Positions 1-7,559 are shown, counted from the stretch's first letter. The stretch is 11,539 bases of DNA from Chloracidobacterium sp. UBA7659 (GCA_002483395.1 DLHV01000065.1:12338-23876), one strand, 5' to 3'. The notes: generated from the letters alone by a model not told the origin. Numbers and translations: made by a program.

Positions 1-2062
1 CCACGGTGAACAATCCTTTACGCATATCAAAAAAGCCCTGGAGAAGTTACGAGCCAAAGAGCTGGATGGTGTGATTTGCGTTGATATGCTTGGCGAAGGC
101 TTTGACCTTCCGGAGTTAAAAATCGCAGCTGTTCATGCACCGCACAAATCGTTGCCAGCTACGCTTCAATTTATCGGCCGTTTTGCACGAACAAATGCGT
201 CGAAGCTCGGGAAAGCTAAATTCTTAGCTATTCCTTCGGCAGTAGAAGGGGTGCTGGAGAGACTTTATGTAGAGGGCGCAGATTGGCAAGAATTGATAGT
301 TGAGCTAACGGAGACCCGGATTCAAAAAGAAGTTAACATTCGTGAAATAATAGAAGGCTTTGATACCCCAATTTTCATTGAACCCGATTTCGAGAATATT
401 TCACTTTTCTCTTTGCGTCCCTACCATCACGTTAAGGTTTTTAAGGTAACAGGTGAAGTAGACTTAGAATGCGATTTGTCTCGGCTACTAAATCCTGTTT
501 ACCGTAAACATAACCATGATATGTCTGCCGACCTTTTTATCACCCGAGACGTATCAAAACCTAAATGGTCGATTTCGGATGAATTTATCGGATATCGGTT
601 TAATCTCTTTATAGTTTATTACGACGCGACAACGAACCTACTGTTTATTAGCGCCTCGGAAAAAAGTCCTCAGACCTACGAGGCGATAGCTCATAGTTAC
701 AGCCGCGGTATTGCATTCCCGCTTTCTTTAGACAAAGTTGATAAGGTGTTAACTGAACTTGAGGATTTTGATTTCTGGAACATTGGTATGCGAAATAGAT
801 TCGCAAAGAACAATACCGAATCATACCGCATAATGGCTGGCGAAAGTCCGGAGAAATCAATTCAACGTAGTGACGCAAGAATCTTCCACCGGGGCCATCT
901 ATTTGGGACCGCAAGAGAAAATGGAAATAAAGTTACTATCGGCTATAGCTCTTCGTCCAAAGTTTGGAGTCATCAATATGAAAGCGTTGCCAGCTTGATC
1001 GGCTGGTGCCAAAAACTCGCAAAGCGAATTGACAGCAACGGTACGGTTAAGACTTATTCGGCTATTGATTTCCTGTCAGTAGGCAAAACCGTTTCGGAAA
1101 TTCCCACAGGTCCGGTTGGTGTTGGTTGGCACGAAGTGGTTTATAAGAATCCTCCGTTAGTGCGCTACGAGTATGGCGGTAAGATAATTGAAAATAGACA
1201 ATTACTAGACTTTACTCTTTCCCTTGAGTTAGATGCCTCTACAGACGACGTACTTCGATTCAAAGTCGAAGACGAAAACATAAATTGCTCGTTCGATTTC
1301 TCTTTAAAGGCTAATCCGCGGCTTGTACAGGTTGGTGGAGCAACAACGAATGTCTGGATTACAAAAGGATTACGAGAGGCGTCCCTTTTTGAATTCCTTT
1401 CACTTTTTCCAGTCACGTTTTTCTTCGCTGATTTTTCGTCCTTGTGTTTGGATCAATATTACGCTTACGGAGACGTGGAAATTGAACCCTTTGACGGAGA
1501 ATCCCAAATGACAGCTATCGATTGGGATTCAGAAGGTGTCGATATTCGGAGTGAGGTAAAAAGTAGCGTCCGCGGAAAAACGATTCAAGAATATTACAGT
1601 GAGAGGTTACCCGAGGGTGATGATGACATTGTGTTCCTAGATGATAGCTCAGGCGAAATTGCTGACTTCGTAACTTTCCATTTGGGCCCCGAGTTGATTA
1701 CTATCCGTTTCTATCACTGTAAAAAAGCACACGGAGTAAATGCGGTACTTCGCGACGCGTACGACGTGTGCGGACAAGTTTTAACATCCTTAATATGGGT
1801 CAACAATAGGGGACTGCTTGATCAAATCCTATATCGCGAGAGAAACACAATAAGATCCAAGTTTCTTAAAGGTGATCGAAACCAGCTTCGTGAATTACTT
1901 AAGAAGACGAGAACGATTAAAACGCGTTATGAAATTATGATTGTTCAACCCGGCTTTCGGAAGAGTGACTTATCCGAGGAAATTGCGCACATCCTTGCCA
2001 GCGCCGATGACTATATTCGCTCCGCTCTATGCGAACCGCTTCGAATAATTTGTCGCGGATGA
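1..2062 (+). CDS. DEAD/DEAH-type superfamily 2 helicase, C-terminal part (5' end outside window), with a candidate nuclease-like domain
   Basis: The reading frame is open from base 2, so the gene begins upstream; the GTG at 71 is an internal codon. Numbering from that codon, residues 8-14 (GEGFDLP) and 33-40 (QFIGRFAR) match SF2 helicase motifs V and VI, so the window holds the end of RecA-like domain 2. About 600 residues follow that I cannot assign firmly. Near the end, GEIADF (528-533, D532) followed by FYHCKKA (547-553, K551) resembles the D...(E/x)xK core of PD-(D/E)xK nucleases, with His-Cys-Lys where E-x-K is usual. This is followed by a conserved-looking DVCGQ segment. Helicase-nuclease architecture, low GC (about 43% in a sampled row) and position next to a remnant-bearing gap suggest a horizontally acquired defence or restriction-type gene. 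Helicase assignment is secure; nuclease and defence roles are inferred. The N-terminal ATPase half is not visible. Confidence 0.85.
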   Translation, partial: HGEQSFTHIKKALEKLRAKELDGVICVDMLGEGFDLPELKIAAVHAPHKSLPATLQFIGRFARTNASKLGKAKFLAIPSAVEGVLERLYVEGADWQELIVELTETRIQKEVNIREIIEGFDTPIFIEPDFENISLFSLRPYHHVKVFKVTGEVDLECDLSRLLNPVYRKHNHDMSADLFITRDVSKPKWSISDEFIGYRFNLFIVYYDATTNLLFISASEKSPQTYEAIAHSYSRGIAFPLSLDKVDKVLTELEDFDFWNIGMRNRFAKNNTESYRIMAGESPEKSIQRSDARIFHRGHLFGTARENGNKVTIGYSSSSKVWSHQYESVASLIGWCQKLAKRIDSNGTVKTYSAIDFLSVGKTVSEIPTGPVGVGWHEVVYKNPPLVRYEYGGKIIENRQLLDFTLSLELDASTDDVLRFKVEDENINCSFDFSLKANPRLVQVGGATTNVWITKGLREASLFEFLSLFPVTFFFADFSSLCLDQYYAYGDVEIEPFDGESQMTAIDWDSEGVDIRSEVKSSVRGKTIQEYYSERLPEGDDDIVFLDDSSGEIADFVTFHLGPELITIRFYHCKKAHGVNAVLRDAYDVCGQVLTSLIWVNNRGLLDQILYRERNTIRSKFLKGDRNQLRELLKKTRTIKTRYEIMIVQPGFRKSDLSEEIAHILASADDYIRSALCEPLRIICRG

Positions 2063-2169
2063 TCGGGGCAATATGAAATGAAAAGAACAGACTCGGTTCC
2101 ACACTCATAATTTTAATCTTTGTATTATTACATAATATTTGTTAATCAGGCGGAACATGTGATTCGGAT

Positions 2170-2354
2170 CTATCTTGGATTGTTATCGGCATCAAGAATC
2201 GCCTTTGGCTGCATTGCGGCTGCGAGATCAAACTCTGTGTAATGAAAGCTCTTCTGCATTGTCTTTTGGCCGCCGCTGCGTTAAGCGAGTCTTCTGAGTA
2301 GCCAAGTCTTGCCAGTCTAGTCATCAGCACCGCTTCGGGACTCCGCCGTTTGAC
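2170..2354 (-). pseudogene. Possible frameshifted gene remnant of unknown family
   Basis: On the minus strand one frame reads protein-like sequence from 2354 to about 2265 (including RLARLGYSEDSLNAAAAKRQ), then degenerates into Ser/Gln/Arg-rich residues. A second frame picks up from the ATG at 2259 and reads a plausible C-terminus (HYTEFDLAAAMQPKAILDAD) ending in TAG at 2170-2172. Two adjacent protein-like frames meeting near 2262 are what a frameshifted relic would look like. Alternatively the 29-codon frame 2259-2170 could be a tiny gene of its own, or both could be chance. I do not recognise the family, and no start signal is evident. Confidence 0.2.
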
Positions 2355-2380
2355 TCAGATTATCCTGAATCGATCATAAT
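2350..2380 (+). promoter_or_regulatory. Possible sigma70-type promoter for the 2430-5011 gene group
   Basis: TTGACT at 2350-2355 resembles a -35 box and CATAAT at 2375-2380 resembles a -10 box. The spacer is 19 bases, longer than the preferred 17, so this would be a weak promoter at best. It lies about 50 bases before the first start codon of the plus-strand gene group, the expected place. It is a motif match only. Confidence 0.3.
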
Positions 2381-2429
2381 GCTATCGGTGATGGAATAAT
2401 TTTCCGCTGGTTTTACATCTCTAATAGTG

Positions 2430-2768
2430 ATGAGTTTTGAAAGCATACAGAGCTGGTTTCTGAGCCTGGGAGAAAACTACGGCGTTAACCCTCTTATTTT
2501 TGGAGGGATTTACGTCGGAGCTATCCCGTTTTTTTCCTTTTCTATCGGCTGGCTAATTCGGAATTACCGCAAAGGTAAGTCAATGGTTCGACCGGCGCTC
2601 TCGGCAATGTTCTTCTTTATTTCCGCCTATATTTACTTGATCTTCGCGGGGAAGAATGTGCCTATTTGGGTTTATGGGGTAGTTGTCCTACTCGTGGTTT
2701 TTGGCGCATGGTCGACGATCAGAAAGGTGAGGACACAGCTGCGTAGTACGGAGGAGCCTGTTAATTAA
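2430..2768 (+). CDS. Small inner-membrane protein, three predicted transmembrane helices, function unknown
   Basis: The predicted protein has 112 residues. Start choice: GTG at 2427 is directly followed by ATG at 2430; I prefer the ATG (MSFESIQSW). No convincing Shine-Dalgarno sequence is seen for either. Hydrophobic segments lie at about residues 20-42, 56-72 and 77-94, with basic residues after the first and third (RNYRKGK, RKVR), suggesting a cytoplasmic C-terminus by the positive-inside rule. It ends 48 bases before the flavoprotein gene on the same strand, so the two are probably co-transcribed. I recall similar short membrane proteins beside MerA-like flavoproteins, but the function is not established. 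A quinone, electron-transfer or membrane-anchoring role for the neighbour is conceivable; nothing in the sequence proves it. Confidence 0.75.
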   Translation: MSFESIQSWFLSLGENYGVNPLIFGGIYVGAIPFFSFSIGWLIRNYRKGKSMVRPALSAMFFFISAYIYLIFAGKNVPIWVYGVVVLLVVFGAWSTIRKVRTQLRSTEEPVN

Positions 2769-2816
2769 CTGCCTCGACTGTTTGCTTTTGTTTTCCGACG
2801 AGATTTTCCTAAACAA

Positions 2817-4277
2817 ATGAAAGAAACCTACGATCTGATAGTGATCGGCGGCGGCTCGGCGGGACTTGTCGCCGCCGGCGGTTCGGCAATACTTGGTGCA
2901 AGAGTTGCGCTAATTGAAAAGAACGTGCTCGGCGGCGATTGCCTTTATACGGGCTGTGTTCCGTCGAAGGCACTGATCAGGTCCGCGAAGTTCGCACATC
3001 AATCGAAACACGCACCGACATTCGGCTTTGAAGCGGCGAGCCCTATATTTCTACGAGACTCGTTCGCCTCGATCACCGGCCGCGTTCAGGACATAATCAA
3101 GATAGTCGAACACCACGATTCCCCAGAAGTCTTTGAAAACATGGGCGTAGAAGTCGTTTTTGGAACTCCTCAATTCAAGAATCCAAACGAGATAGAGGTC
3201 TTGCTCAAGGCGAACGGCAACACCCGTCTCATGCGCGCGAAGCGATTTTGTATTTCGACCGGATCGCGGCCTTTCGTGCCTGATATAGAGGGGTTGAGCG
3301 AGATTGGATTTATTACCAATGAAAGTGTTTTTAATCTAACAAAATTGCCAAAGCGTCTCGTGGTTCTTGGTGCCGGGCCGATTGGTATAGAGTTCAGCCA
3401 GTCGTTTGCCCGATTCGGGTCAAAAGTAACGGTGGTTGAAAAGGCGGATCGAATTCTTCTCAAAGAGGATCAGGAGGTGTCACGCTGTTTGGAGGACATC
3501 CTTAGAAAGGAAGGAATCGATTTTCTCACGAACCACGAGGTGATCAAGGCTCATAAAACTGAAAACGGAGCAAAGGTCATAACCGTCGAAGCAAATGGAA
3601 GGGTATTAGAAATCGAGGCGGACGAGATACTTGTGGCAGTCGGTCGGCGGGCGAATCTCGACGGGCTGGGACTAGAAAATGCCGGTGTTGAATTCGAGAC
3701 GAAGCGGATCAAGACGAACGAATATCTGCAAACCTCGGCAAAGCATATATTCGCGGCCGGCGACGTGACCGGAAATTTTCAGTTCACGCACATGGCCGAT
3801 TACGAGGCACAGGTGGTGATCCAGAACGCATTTGTCCCATTCCCGTTCAGGAAGAGGGCTGATTTTCGCGTCGTGCCGTGGGCAACATTTACCGAGCCTG
3901 AAGTTGCTCGCGTTGGGATGATCGAGGATGAGGCTCGAAAGAAATTCGGCGATGGCGTCAAGGTTTTTAAGGTCTCGTTTGAAGATAACGACCGTGCGCA
4001 AGCCGAGAGTGCACCCGAAGGCTTTGCAAAGGCAATTACCAACAAAAAGCGGATCATTGGTGCGACCCTCGTCGGAGAGCACGCGGGTGAGCTGATACAT
4101 GAATTTGTTTGGGCGGTGAAACAGCGGATGAAGATCACCGATCTGAACAAGATAATCCGCGTGTATCCGACCTTGGCGAAGATCACACAGGCGATCGGCA
4201 CCGAGGCGACGCTCCAAGACTTGCGATCACCTTTCGTCCAAAAGTGGTTCAAGCGTTATCTAAAGATCTGGCGGTGA
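2817..4277 (+). CDS. FAD-dependent pyridine nucleotide-disulfide oxidoreductase, MerA/dihydrolipoamide dehydrogenase-like
   Basis: The 486-residue protein has the full class I disulfide-reductase layout. An FAD dinucleotide fold opens with GGGSAG at 11-16. The redox-active pair is C42 and C47 in GGDCLYTGCVPSK. The NAD(P) fold has GAGPIGIE at 185-192, with E208 ending the next strand, which favours NADH. The second FAD motif, AAGDV, contains D316, and a C-terminal dimerisation domain follows. It is not a true mercuric reductase: there is no N-terminal heavy-metal domain and no C-terminal CysCys pair. It is not a normal lipoamide dehydrogenase either, because the catalytic HPTxSE segment reads VYPTLAK (Y450 in place of His, K455 in place of Glu). 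The substrate is therefore unknown; small disulfides, metal(loid) ions or quinones are options. Its stop overlaps a possible GTG start of the next gene (4274-4277), so translation may be coupled. Confidence 0.9.
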   Translation: MKETYDLIVIGGGSAGLVAAGGSAILGARVALIEKNVLGGDCLYTGCVPSKALIRSAKFAHQSKHAPTFGFEAASPIFLRDSFASITGRVQDIIKIVEHHDSPEVFENMGVEVVFGTPQFKNPNEIEVLLKANGNTRLMRAKRFCISTGSRPFVPDIEGLSEIGFITNESVFNLTKLPKRLVVLGAGPIGIEFSQSFARFGSKVTVVEKADRILLKEDQEVSRCLEDILRKEGIDFLTNHEVIKAHKTENGAKVITVEANGRVLEIEADEILVAVGRRANLDGLGLENAGVEFETKRIKTNEYLQTSAKHIFAAGDVTGNFQFTHMADYEAQVVIQNAFVPFPFRKRADFRVVPWATFTEPEVARVGMIEDEARKKFGDGVKVFKVSFEDNDRAQAESAPEGFAKAITNKKRIIGATLVGEHAGELIHEFVWAVKQRMKITDLNKIIRVYPTLAKITQAIGTEATLQDLRSPFVQKWFKRYLKIWR

Positions 4278-4300
4278 ACGCAGCGATCGATGAGTCGAAA

Positions 4301-5011
4301 ATGCGGCGAAACAATCCGGCAATAATAGTAATGGCAAAGGTTCCGCGGCCCGGAAACGTTAAGACAAGGCTTCGCCCGATTTTGTCAGACGAGCAGAGCG
4401 CCGAATTGTCGAAATGCTTTCTGCTGGATACGGTCGCGAAAGTGGATAAGATGTCCGTGAACGTCGTGATCGCATTTACCCCAGACGGTGGTGGAGACGA
4501 GGTGAAAGCTCTCCTTTCCAGGAAACACGTGTATATTGCCCAAAGCGGTTTTGAACTTGGTGAGCGGCTTGAGTCGGCCATCGCGGAGGCGAACAACCAG
4601 GGATTCGGCCCGGTTGTTGTAATTGGTACAGATAGCCCAACACTGCCGGTGAGTTACATTCAGGCAGCGGTCGAGCATCTAACAGTCAATTCAAACGGCG
4701 TCGCGATCGGGCCTACGGATGACGGCGGCTACTATCTGATCGGGATGTCGCGTCCTCAGAACGGACTCTTCAGAGGCGTATCGTGGAGCACCGATCGGGT
4801 TTTCGAGCAAACTATTGCTAACGCGAGAGAAATTCCAGGCGTGGATATTCTTGAACTACCACTTTGGTACGATGTTGACGAACCGGCTGATGTCTTTCGA
4901 TTGAGTACGGAGATGGACAACGATGAAAGTGCGCGCATGAGGGCTCCCGAAACCTTTCGATGCCTTGCGTCTCACCGCGAGTTAGTTAGATCGGCTGCCA
5001 AGGCATCATGA
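4301..5011 (+). CDS. CofC-like nucleotidyl/glycosyl transferase, DUF2064 ('transferase 1, rSAM/selenodomain-associated')
   Basis: The 236-residue protein starts close to the family's N-terminal strand, IIVMAKVPRPGNVKTRL (8-24), a GT-A nucleotide-binding signature. GTDSPTLP (109-116, metal-binding D111), GPTDDGGYYLIG (137-148) and a WSTDRV segment are the other hallmarks of the DUF2064/TIGR04282 family, named from memory. Start: ATG 4301 gives the usual family length. GTG 4274 would overlap the flavoprotein stop by four bases and add nine residues, so it remains possible; longer starts run inside the flavoprotein gene and are unlikely. The family is linked by genome context to radical SAM ArsS-type proteins and to transferase 2, both present here. 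The reaction is not established; transfer of an activated sugar or phospho group is inferred. Its last 40 bases overlap the convergent transferase 2 gene. Confidence 0.88.
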   Translation: MRRNNPAIIVMAKVPRPGNVKTRLRPILSDEQSAELSKCFLLDTVAKVDKMSVNVVIAFTPDGGGDEVKALLSRKHVYIAQSGFELGERLESAIAEANNQGFGPVVVIGTDSPTLPVSYIQAAVEHLTVNSNGVAIGPTDDGGYYLIGMSRPQNGLFRGVSWSTDRVFEQTIANAREIPGVDILELPLWYDVDEPADVFRLSTEMDNDESARMRAPETFRCLASHRELVRSAAKAS

Positions 5012-5703
5012 AGGTTCTCAGACTTCACAGGATGATATGCCTTTGCCAGGCGATAAGGGCTGACTCCTATCCAATAAAGACACTGAAAAAGCACCCAGCG
5101 AAGGAAAACGGGAAAAAATAGTTGCCCCTCGAACCTGCGCGATGAAGTTACGATCTCAGACTGCAAGTGAGCCCACTTCCCTTCTTTTTTCAGCCGACCG
5201 ATAAGCTCGAGATCTTCAAAAAGCGGAAGCGGTTTGAAACCGCCGATTCGCTCGTATATTTCGTGACGGACGAATATTCCGGAATCGCCGTAGATCAGGC
5301 CGATCCTCCGAATCTGCGGATAGAACCATGTCATAAATCTCGCAGCACGACCACCTCCGTCGAACCGAAGGGTGAAATTGCCACCGACAATATTCTCGTC
5401 GGTCAAAGCGCGGCGGATTTCGCTCAACGCGTTGCCCGGTGGAACTGAGTCGGCATGAAGAAACCAGAGAATGCTTCCTCTAGCGGCATCTGCCCCCGAG
5501 TGCATCTGAATGCCCCGGCCGCGTTGCGTGGTGATTACCGTTGCTCCTTTCCCTTCCGCTATTACACGCGTTTCGTCGCTGCTGCCGCCATCGGCAACTA
5601 TTATTTCGACGGATTCGCCTCGAAAACGAAGGGCATCGAGTGCGCGGCCGATCTCGGAGGCTTCGTTTAGTGTCGGGATTATGATCGAGAACTCAACGCT
5701 CAT
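4972..5703 (-). CDS. GT2-family glycosyltransferase-like protein ('transferase 2, rSAM/selenodomain-associated')
   Basis: The 243-residue protein has a GT-A fold. PTLNEA at 10-15 is the classic GT2 N-terminal motif, followed by VADGGSSDET (36-45) and a metal-binding HAD at 83-85, where GT2 enzymes have DxD. A later FEDLEL segment matches the ED acceptor-side motif. The family is TIGR04283 from memory, which co-occurs with transferase 1 and ArsS-type radical SAM proteins. The C-terminus has one hydrophobic stretch (RWVLFQCLYWIGV) that could associate with the membrane. The ATG at 5703 lies 11 bases inside the end of the desaturase-family gene, indicating coupled translation. Donor and acceptor are unknown; a role in decorating an arsenosugar or a lipid is inferred from context only. 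Confidence 0.9.
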   Translation of the reverse strand: MSVEFSIIIPTLNEASEIGRALDALRFRGESVEIIVADGGSSDETRVIAEGKGATVITTQRGRGIQMHSGADAARGSILWFLHADSVPPGNALSEIRRALTDENIVGGNFTLRFDGGGRAARFMTWFYPQIRRIGLIYGDSGIFVRHEIYERIGGFKPLPLFEDLELIGRLKKEGKWAHLQSEIVTSSRRFEGQLFFPVFLRWVLFQCLYWIGVSPYRLAKAYHPVKSENLHDALAADLTNSR

Positions 5704-6529
5704 TGCCTTTGTCCGCCGCCGGCAATTCCCAACTCGGCCGCTGTTCGAGGAACGGCAGTTCGAACAGCCGGGTGAGAGCTAGATCTTCAGGACGCCGATA
5801 TGCCGGAACGCCGATGGTGACCCCGTCGTGGTCGCTGATATCACGAAATGTGCCGTGAAGCTTATCCCAAATTGACAATCCGCTTGACCAATTAGAGTTG
5901 GTTTCTTCTTCTATGATGGAATGGTGGATACCGTGCATCCTGGGCGTAACAACCAACTTGTTTAGTCGGCGCTCAAGTTCCTTCGGAAGCTCCAGGTTCG
6001 AATGATGAAAGATTATCGATGTCAGTAAAAAAGCTTGCCAAATGCGCAGGGACGCCGGCGAAACACCGATAACGACGATCTGGGCCGCCCGCCATGCGAC
6101 GGAGATGACTATCTCACCGAAGTGAAATCGAAGTGCGGTGGTCGTGACCAGATCAAGATCAACGTGGTGCACAACGTGAAAACGCCAAAGTGCGGGAACG
6201 CGATGTGTGAGGTAGTGCCAAACGTAAAGCGTGTAATCGAGAAGGACAACCGCTGCGAGCTGCTCGAGCCATTTCGGTAGCCCGACATGTTTGAGAAAGC
6301 CGACCTTTTTGTTCTCGACAAGCATAGCCGCCTTTTCGGCTACGGGCCGTTCGATCAGATAAACGGCCGCGGCTGCCGTCCCGGCAACCGCGAGATTGCG
6401 CCCGGTCCGAATCGCCTTCGATTCAACGGCCCTCCGGAGCGGCCGTCGTCGCTCAAGCAGGAAGAGAGCCCCAACCGCTCCAATTGCCAGCGGGACTGCG
6501 AGCTTTCCAATGATTCGGCCAATGTTCAT
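5693..6529 (-). CDS. Fatty acid hydroxylase/sterol desaturase family membrane protein
   Basis: The 278-residue integral membrane protein has the eight-histidine pattern of this di-iron family: H105xxxH109 (WHYLTH), H118xxHH122 (FHVVHH) and H199xxHH203 (HGIHH), plus an FHHSN segment between them. The motifs come after an N-terminal hydrophobic region (about 10-25) and a second at about 88-104. Members use O2 and iron to hydroxylate or desaturate lipids, including alkylglycerol cleavage enzymes. Start: ATG 6529, because a diverged second copy of the gene's 5' end (7594-7701) has its ATG at exactly this position and similarity stops just four bases upstream. The alternative at 6562 is not supported. 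The gene overlaps transferase 2 by 11 bases. No Shine-Dalgarno sequence is visible. The substrate is unknown; a lipid acceptor for an arsenic- or sugar-containing product is speculation. Confidence 0.9.
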   Translation of the reverse strand: MNIGRIIGKLAVPLAIGAVGALFLLERRRPLRRAVESKAIRTGRNLAVAGTAAAAVYLIERPVAEKAAMLVENKKVGFLKHVGLPKWLEQLAAVVLLDYTLYVWHYLTHRVPALWRFHVVHHVDLDLVTTTALRFHFGEIVISVAWRAAQIVVIGVSPASLRIWQAFLLTSIIFHHSNLELPKELERRLNKLVVTPRMHGIHHSIIEEETNSNWSSGLSIWDKLHGTFRDISDHDGVTIGVPAYRRPEDLALTRLFELPFLEQRPSWELPAADKGNER

Positions 6530-6540
6530 AATAAGGCAAA

Positions 6541-6595
6541 GCTGTCTAACCCTGAAGCTCACCCACCGCGAGCGTAGTGAGCGGTTGGGTACAGC
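6541..6595. repeat. Nested imperfect inverted repeat (three-tier hairpin)
   Basis: Three stems nest around one centre: GCTGT (6541-6545) with ACAGC (6591-6595), AACC (6548-6551) with GGTT (6583-6586), and GCTCAC (6557-6562) with GTGAGC (6577-6582). The loop is 14 bases. An alternative pairing of ACCCACCGC with GCGGTTGGGT is also possible. It lies between the hydrolase stop and the desaturase-family start. It could be a terminator-like or mRNA-processing structure, or a copy of a dispersed palindromic element; the lack of a following T-run on either strand argues against a classical intrinsic terminator. Confidence 0.5.
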
Positions 6596-6648
6596 CGCAG
6601 GTTATACGGTTGCTCTCGATTCTCAACTGTGCCCTCGCTCGTTGATCA

Positions 6649-7470
6649 TCATGACGGATTCTTGCGGATGAACGTCCTGATAGCCTCGACGTACGCGTCC
6701 GGGTGTGTGAGATGTGGAATGTGGCCAGCGCCTGAGAGCGTTAGGGCCTCCACGTTGGGCAGCACGTCGGCGAGCTTTGCAACCACTGGGGCGAATGTCG
6801 GTGGGCTTTGGTCGCCGGTCGTGAACAGCGAGGGCCGGTAGAACCCCTTGATCCATTCGAGATCGAAAGCAAGTTGCTCGGGATCGTCTGACTCGTCCAG
6901 GAAGGTCGGTGCATTTTCGATCAACGTCTGCTGGAAATCGGGCGGGAGCTGTGCCCAGGCGCCGGGGCCCAGCGCCACCGTCTCGACGAACTGCTCCGCG
7001 GCACCGGCATGATCGCCAGAAGCAATGCGTTCAACAACGGCACCGATCCTGTCTCCGACTTCCTTGAGCATCGGTGCCACGGCCGGATCGTCTGCGAGCA
7101 ACGAGAAAAGCGGCGGCTCGTGGGCCATGAGCCCCCGGAAAAGTTCGGGACGCACGCAGGCCAGCCGTAGTGTGATCGACGCGCCAAAGGAGTTTCCGGC
7201 TACCCACGCCGGGGCTAACCCCAGTTTCTCGATCAACGCCGCAAGGTCGGCGACATCGTCCCGGACGCTTCCTTGTCCGGTTAGACGCTGACTTTCGCTG
7301 TGTCCGCGCCGGTCGTAGGCAAGGACTCGGAAGGACTCGGCCAAACTCGGAACAACAAGATCCCAATTGTGGTGCGACGCCCAAGACCCGTGCACGAGGA
7401 CGAGAGGAGTGTCGCCCGTACCGGTGAGTTCATAGAACAGCTGGACACCATTAACATTTACCGTTGCCAT
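6649..7470 (-). CDS. Alpha/beta hydrolase fold protein
   Basis: The 273-residue protein has a complete catalytic set: oxyanion-hole region HGSW (27-30), nucleophile elbow GNSFG with S94, acid D220 in TTGDQS, and H250 in GAGHIPH. DRRGHSES at 53-60 is typical of the haloperoxidase/esterase/lactonase branch. Start: ATG 7470 is preceded at good spacing by a strong purine-rich ribosome site (AAGGGAGA, minus strand); the longer frame to 7506 adds no family sequence. The gene is markedly GC-rich (44 of 60 bases in the row at 6961) compared with both neighbours and has its own upstream AT-rich region, so it looks transferred. It separates the arsS end from the desaturase-family gene. The substrate cannot be read from sequence, and a link to arsenic chemistry is not indicated. 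Confidence 0.92.
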   Translation of the reverse strand: MATVNVNGVQLFYELTGTGDTPLVLVHGSWASHHNWDLVVPSLAESFRVLAYDRRGHSESQRLTGQGSVRDDVADLAALIEKLGLAPAWVAGNSFGASITLRLACVRPELFRGLMAHEPPLFSLLADDPAVAPMLKEVGDRIGAVVERIASGDHAGAAEQFVETVALGPGAWAQLPPDFQQTLIENAPTFLDESDDPEQLAFDLEWIKGFYRPSLFTTGDQSPPTFAPVVAKLADVLPNVEALTLSGAGHIPHLTHPDAYVEAIRTFIRKNPS

Positions 7471-7532
7471 GTCTTCTCCCTTCCGCCGGGGGCGCCGCTG
7501 TGCCACGTCCTCGTCAGATCCGTATAACTACT

Positions 7533-7559
7533 TATTAACACCATACGCCGTTGGTAATA
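7533..7559. promoter_or_regulatory. Imperfect inverted repeat upstream of the alpha/beta hydrolase, possible operator
   Basis: TATTAACACC (7533-7542) faces GTTGGTAATA (7550-7559) across 7 bases, with 8 of 10 positions complementary. It lies 63-89 bases before the hydrolase ATG, in AT-rich DNA unlike the gene itself. The size and spacing suit a TetR-type repressor site, but no regulator gene is in the window and the symmetry is imperfect. Confidence 0.3.

Larger units (their letters stand above)
2063..2426. other. Intergenic region between helicase and small membrane protein gene
   Basis: This stretch of 364 bases holds no intact gene that I recognise. The first 90 bases are very AT-rich, with an ATTAT-TAC-ATAAT palindrome around 2124-2136. 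The middle (2170-2354) looks like decayed minus-strand coding sequence, listed separately. The last 80 bases contain a possible promoter for the downstream plus-strand genes. The change in base composition at about 2150 may be the edge of the acquired helicase region. Confidence 0.5.

Noticed and set aside
3672..4217. 181-codon minus-strand open frame opposite the flavoprotein gene
   Set aside because: The plus strand there encodes the NAD/FAD and dimerisation parts of a well-recognised enzyme; the antisense product has no recognisable motif.
2817..4277. Naming the flavoprotein MerA (mercuric reductase)
   Set aside because: It lacks the heavy-metal N-terminal domain and the C-terminal CysCys pair, and no other mer gene is present.
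4109..5011. 300-residue version of transferase 1
   Set aside because: The extra 64 residues lie within the 3' end of the flavoprotein gene in another frame and do not resemble the family.
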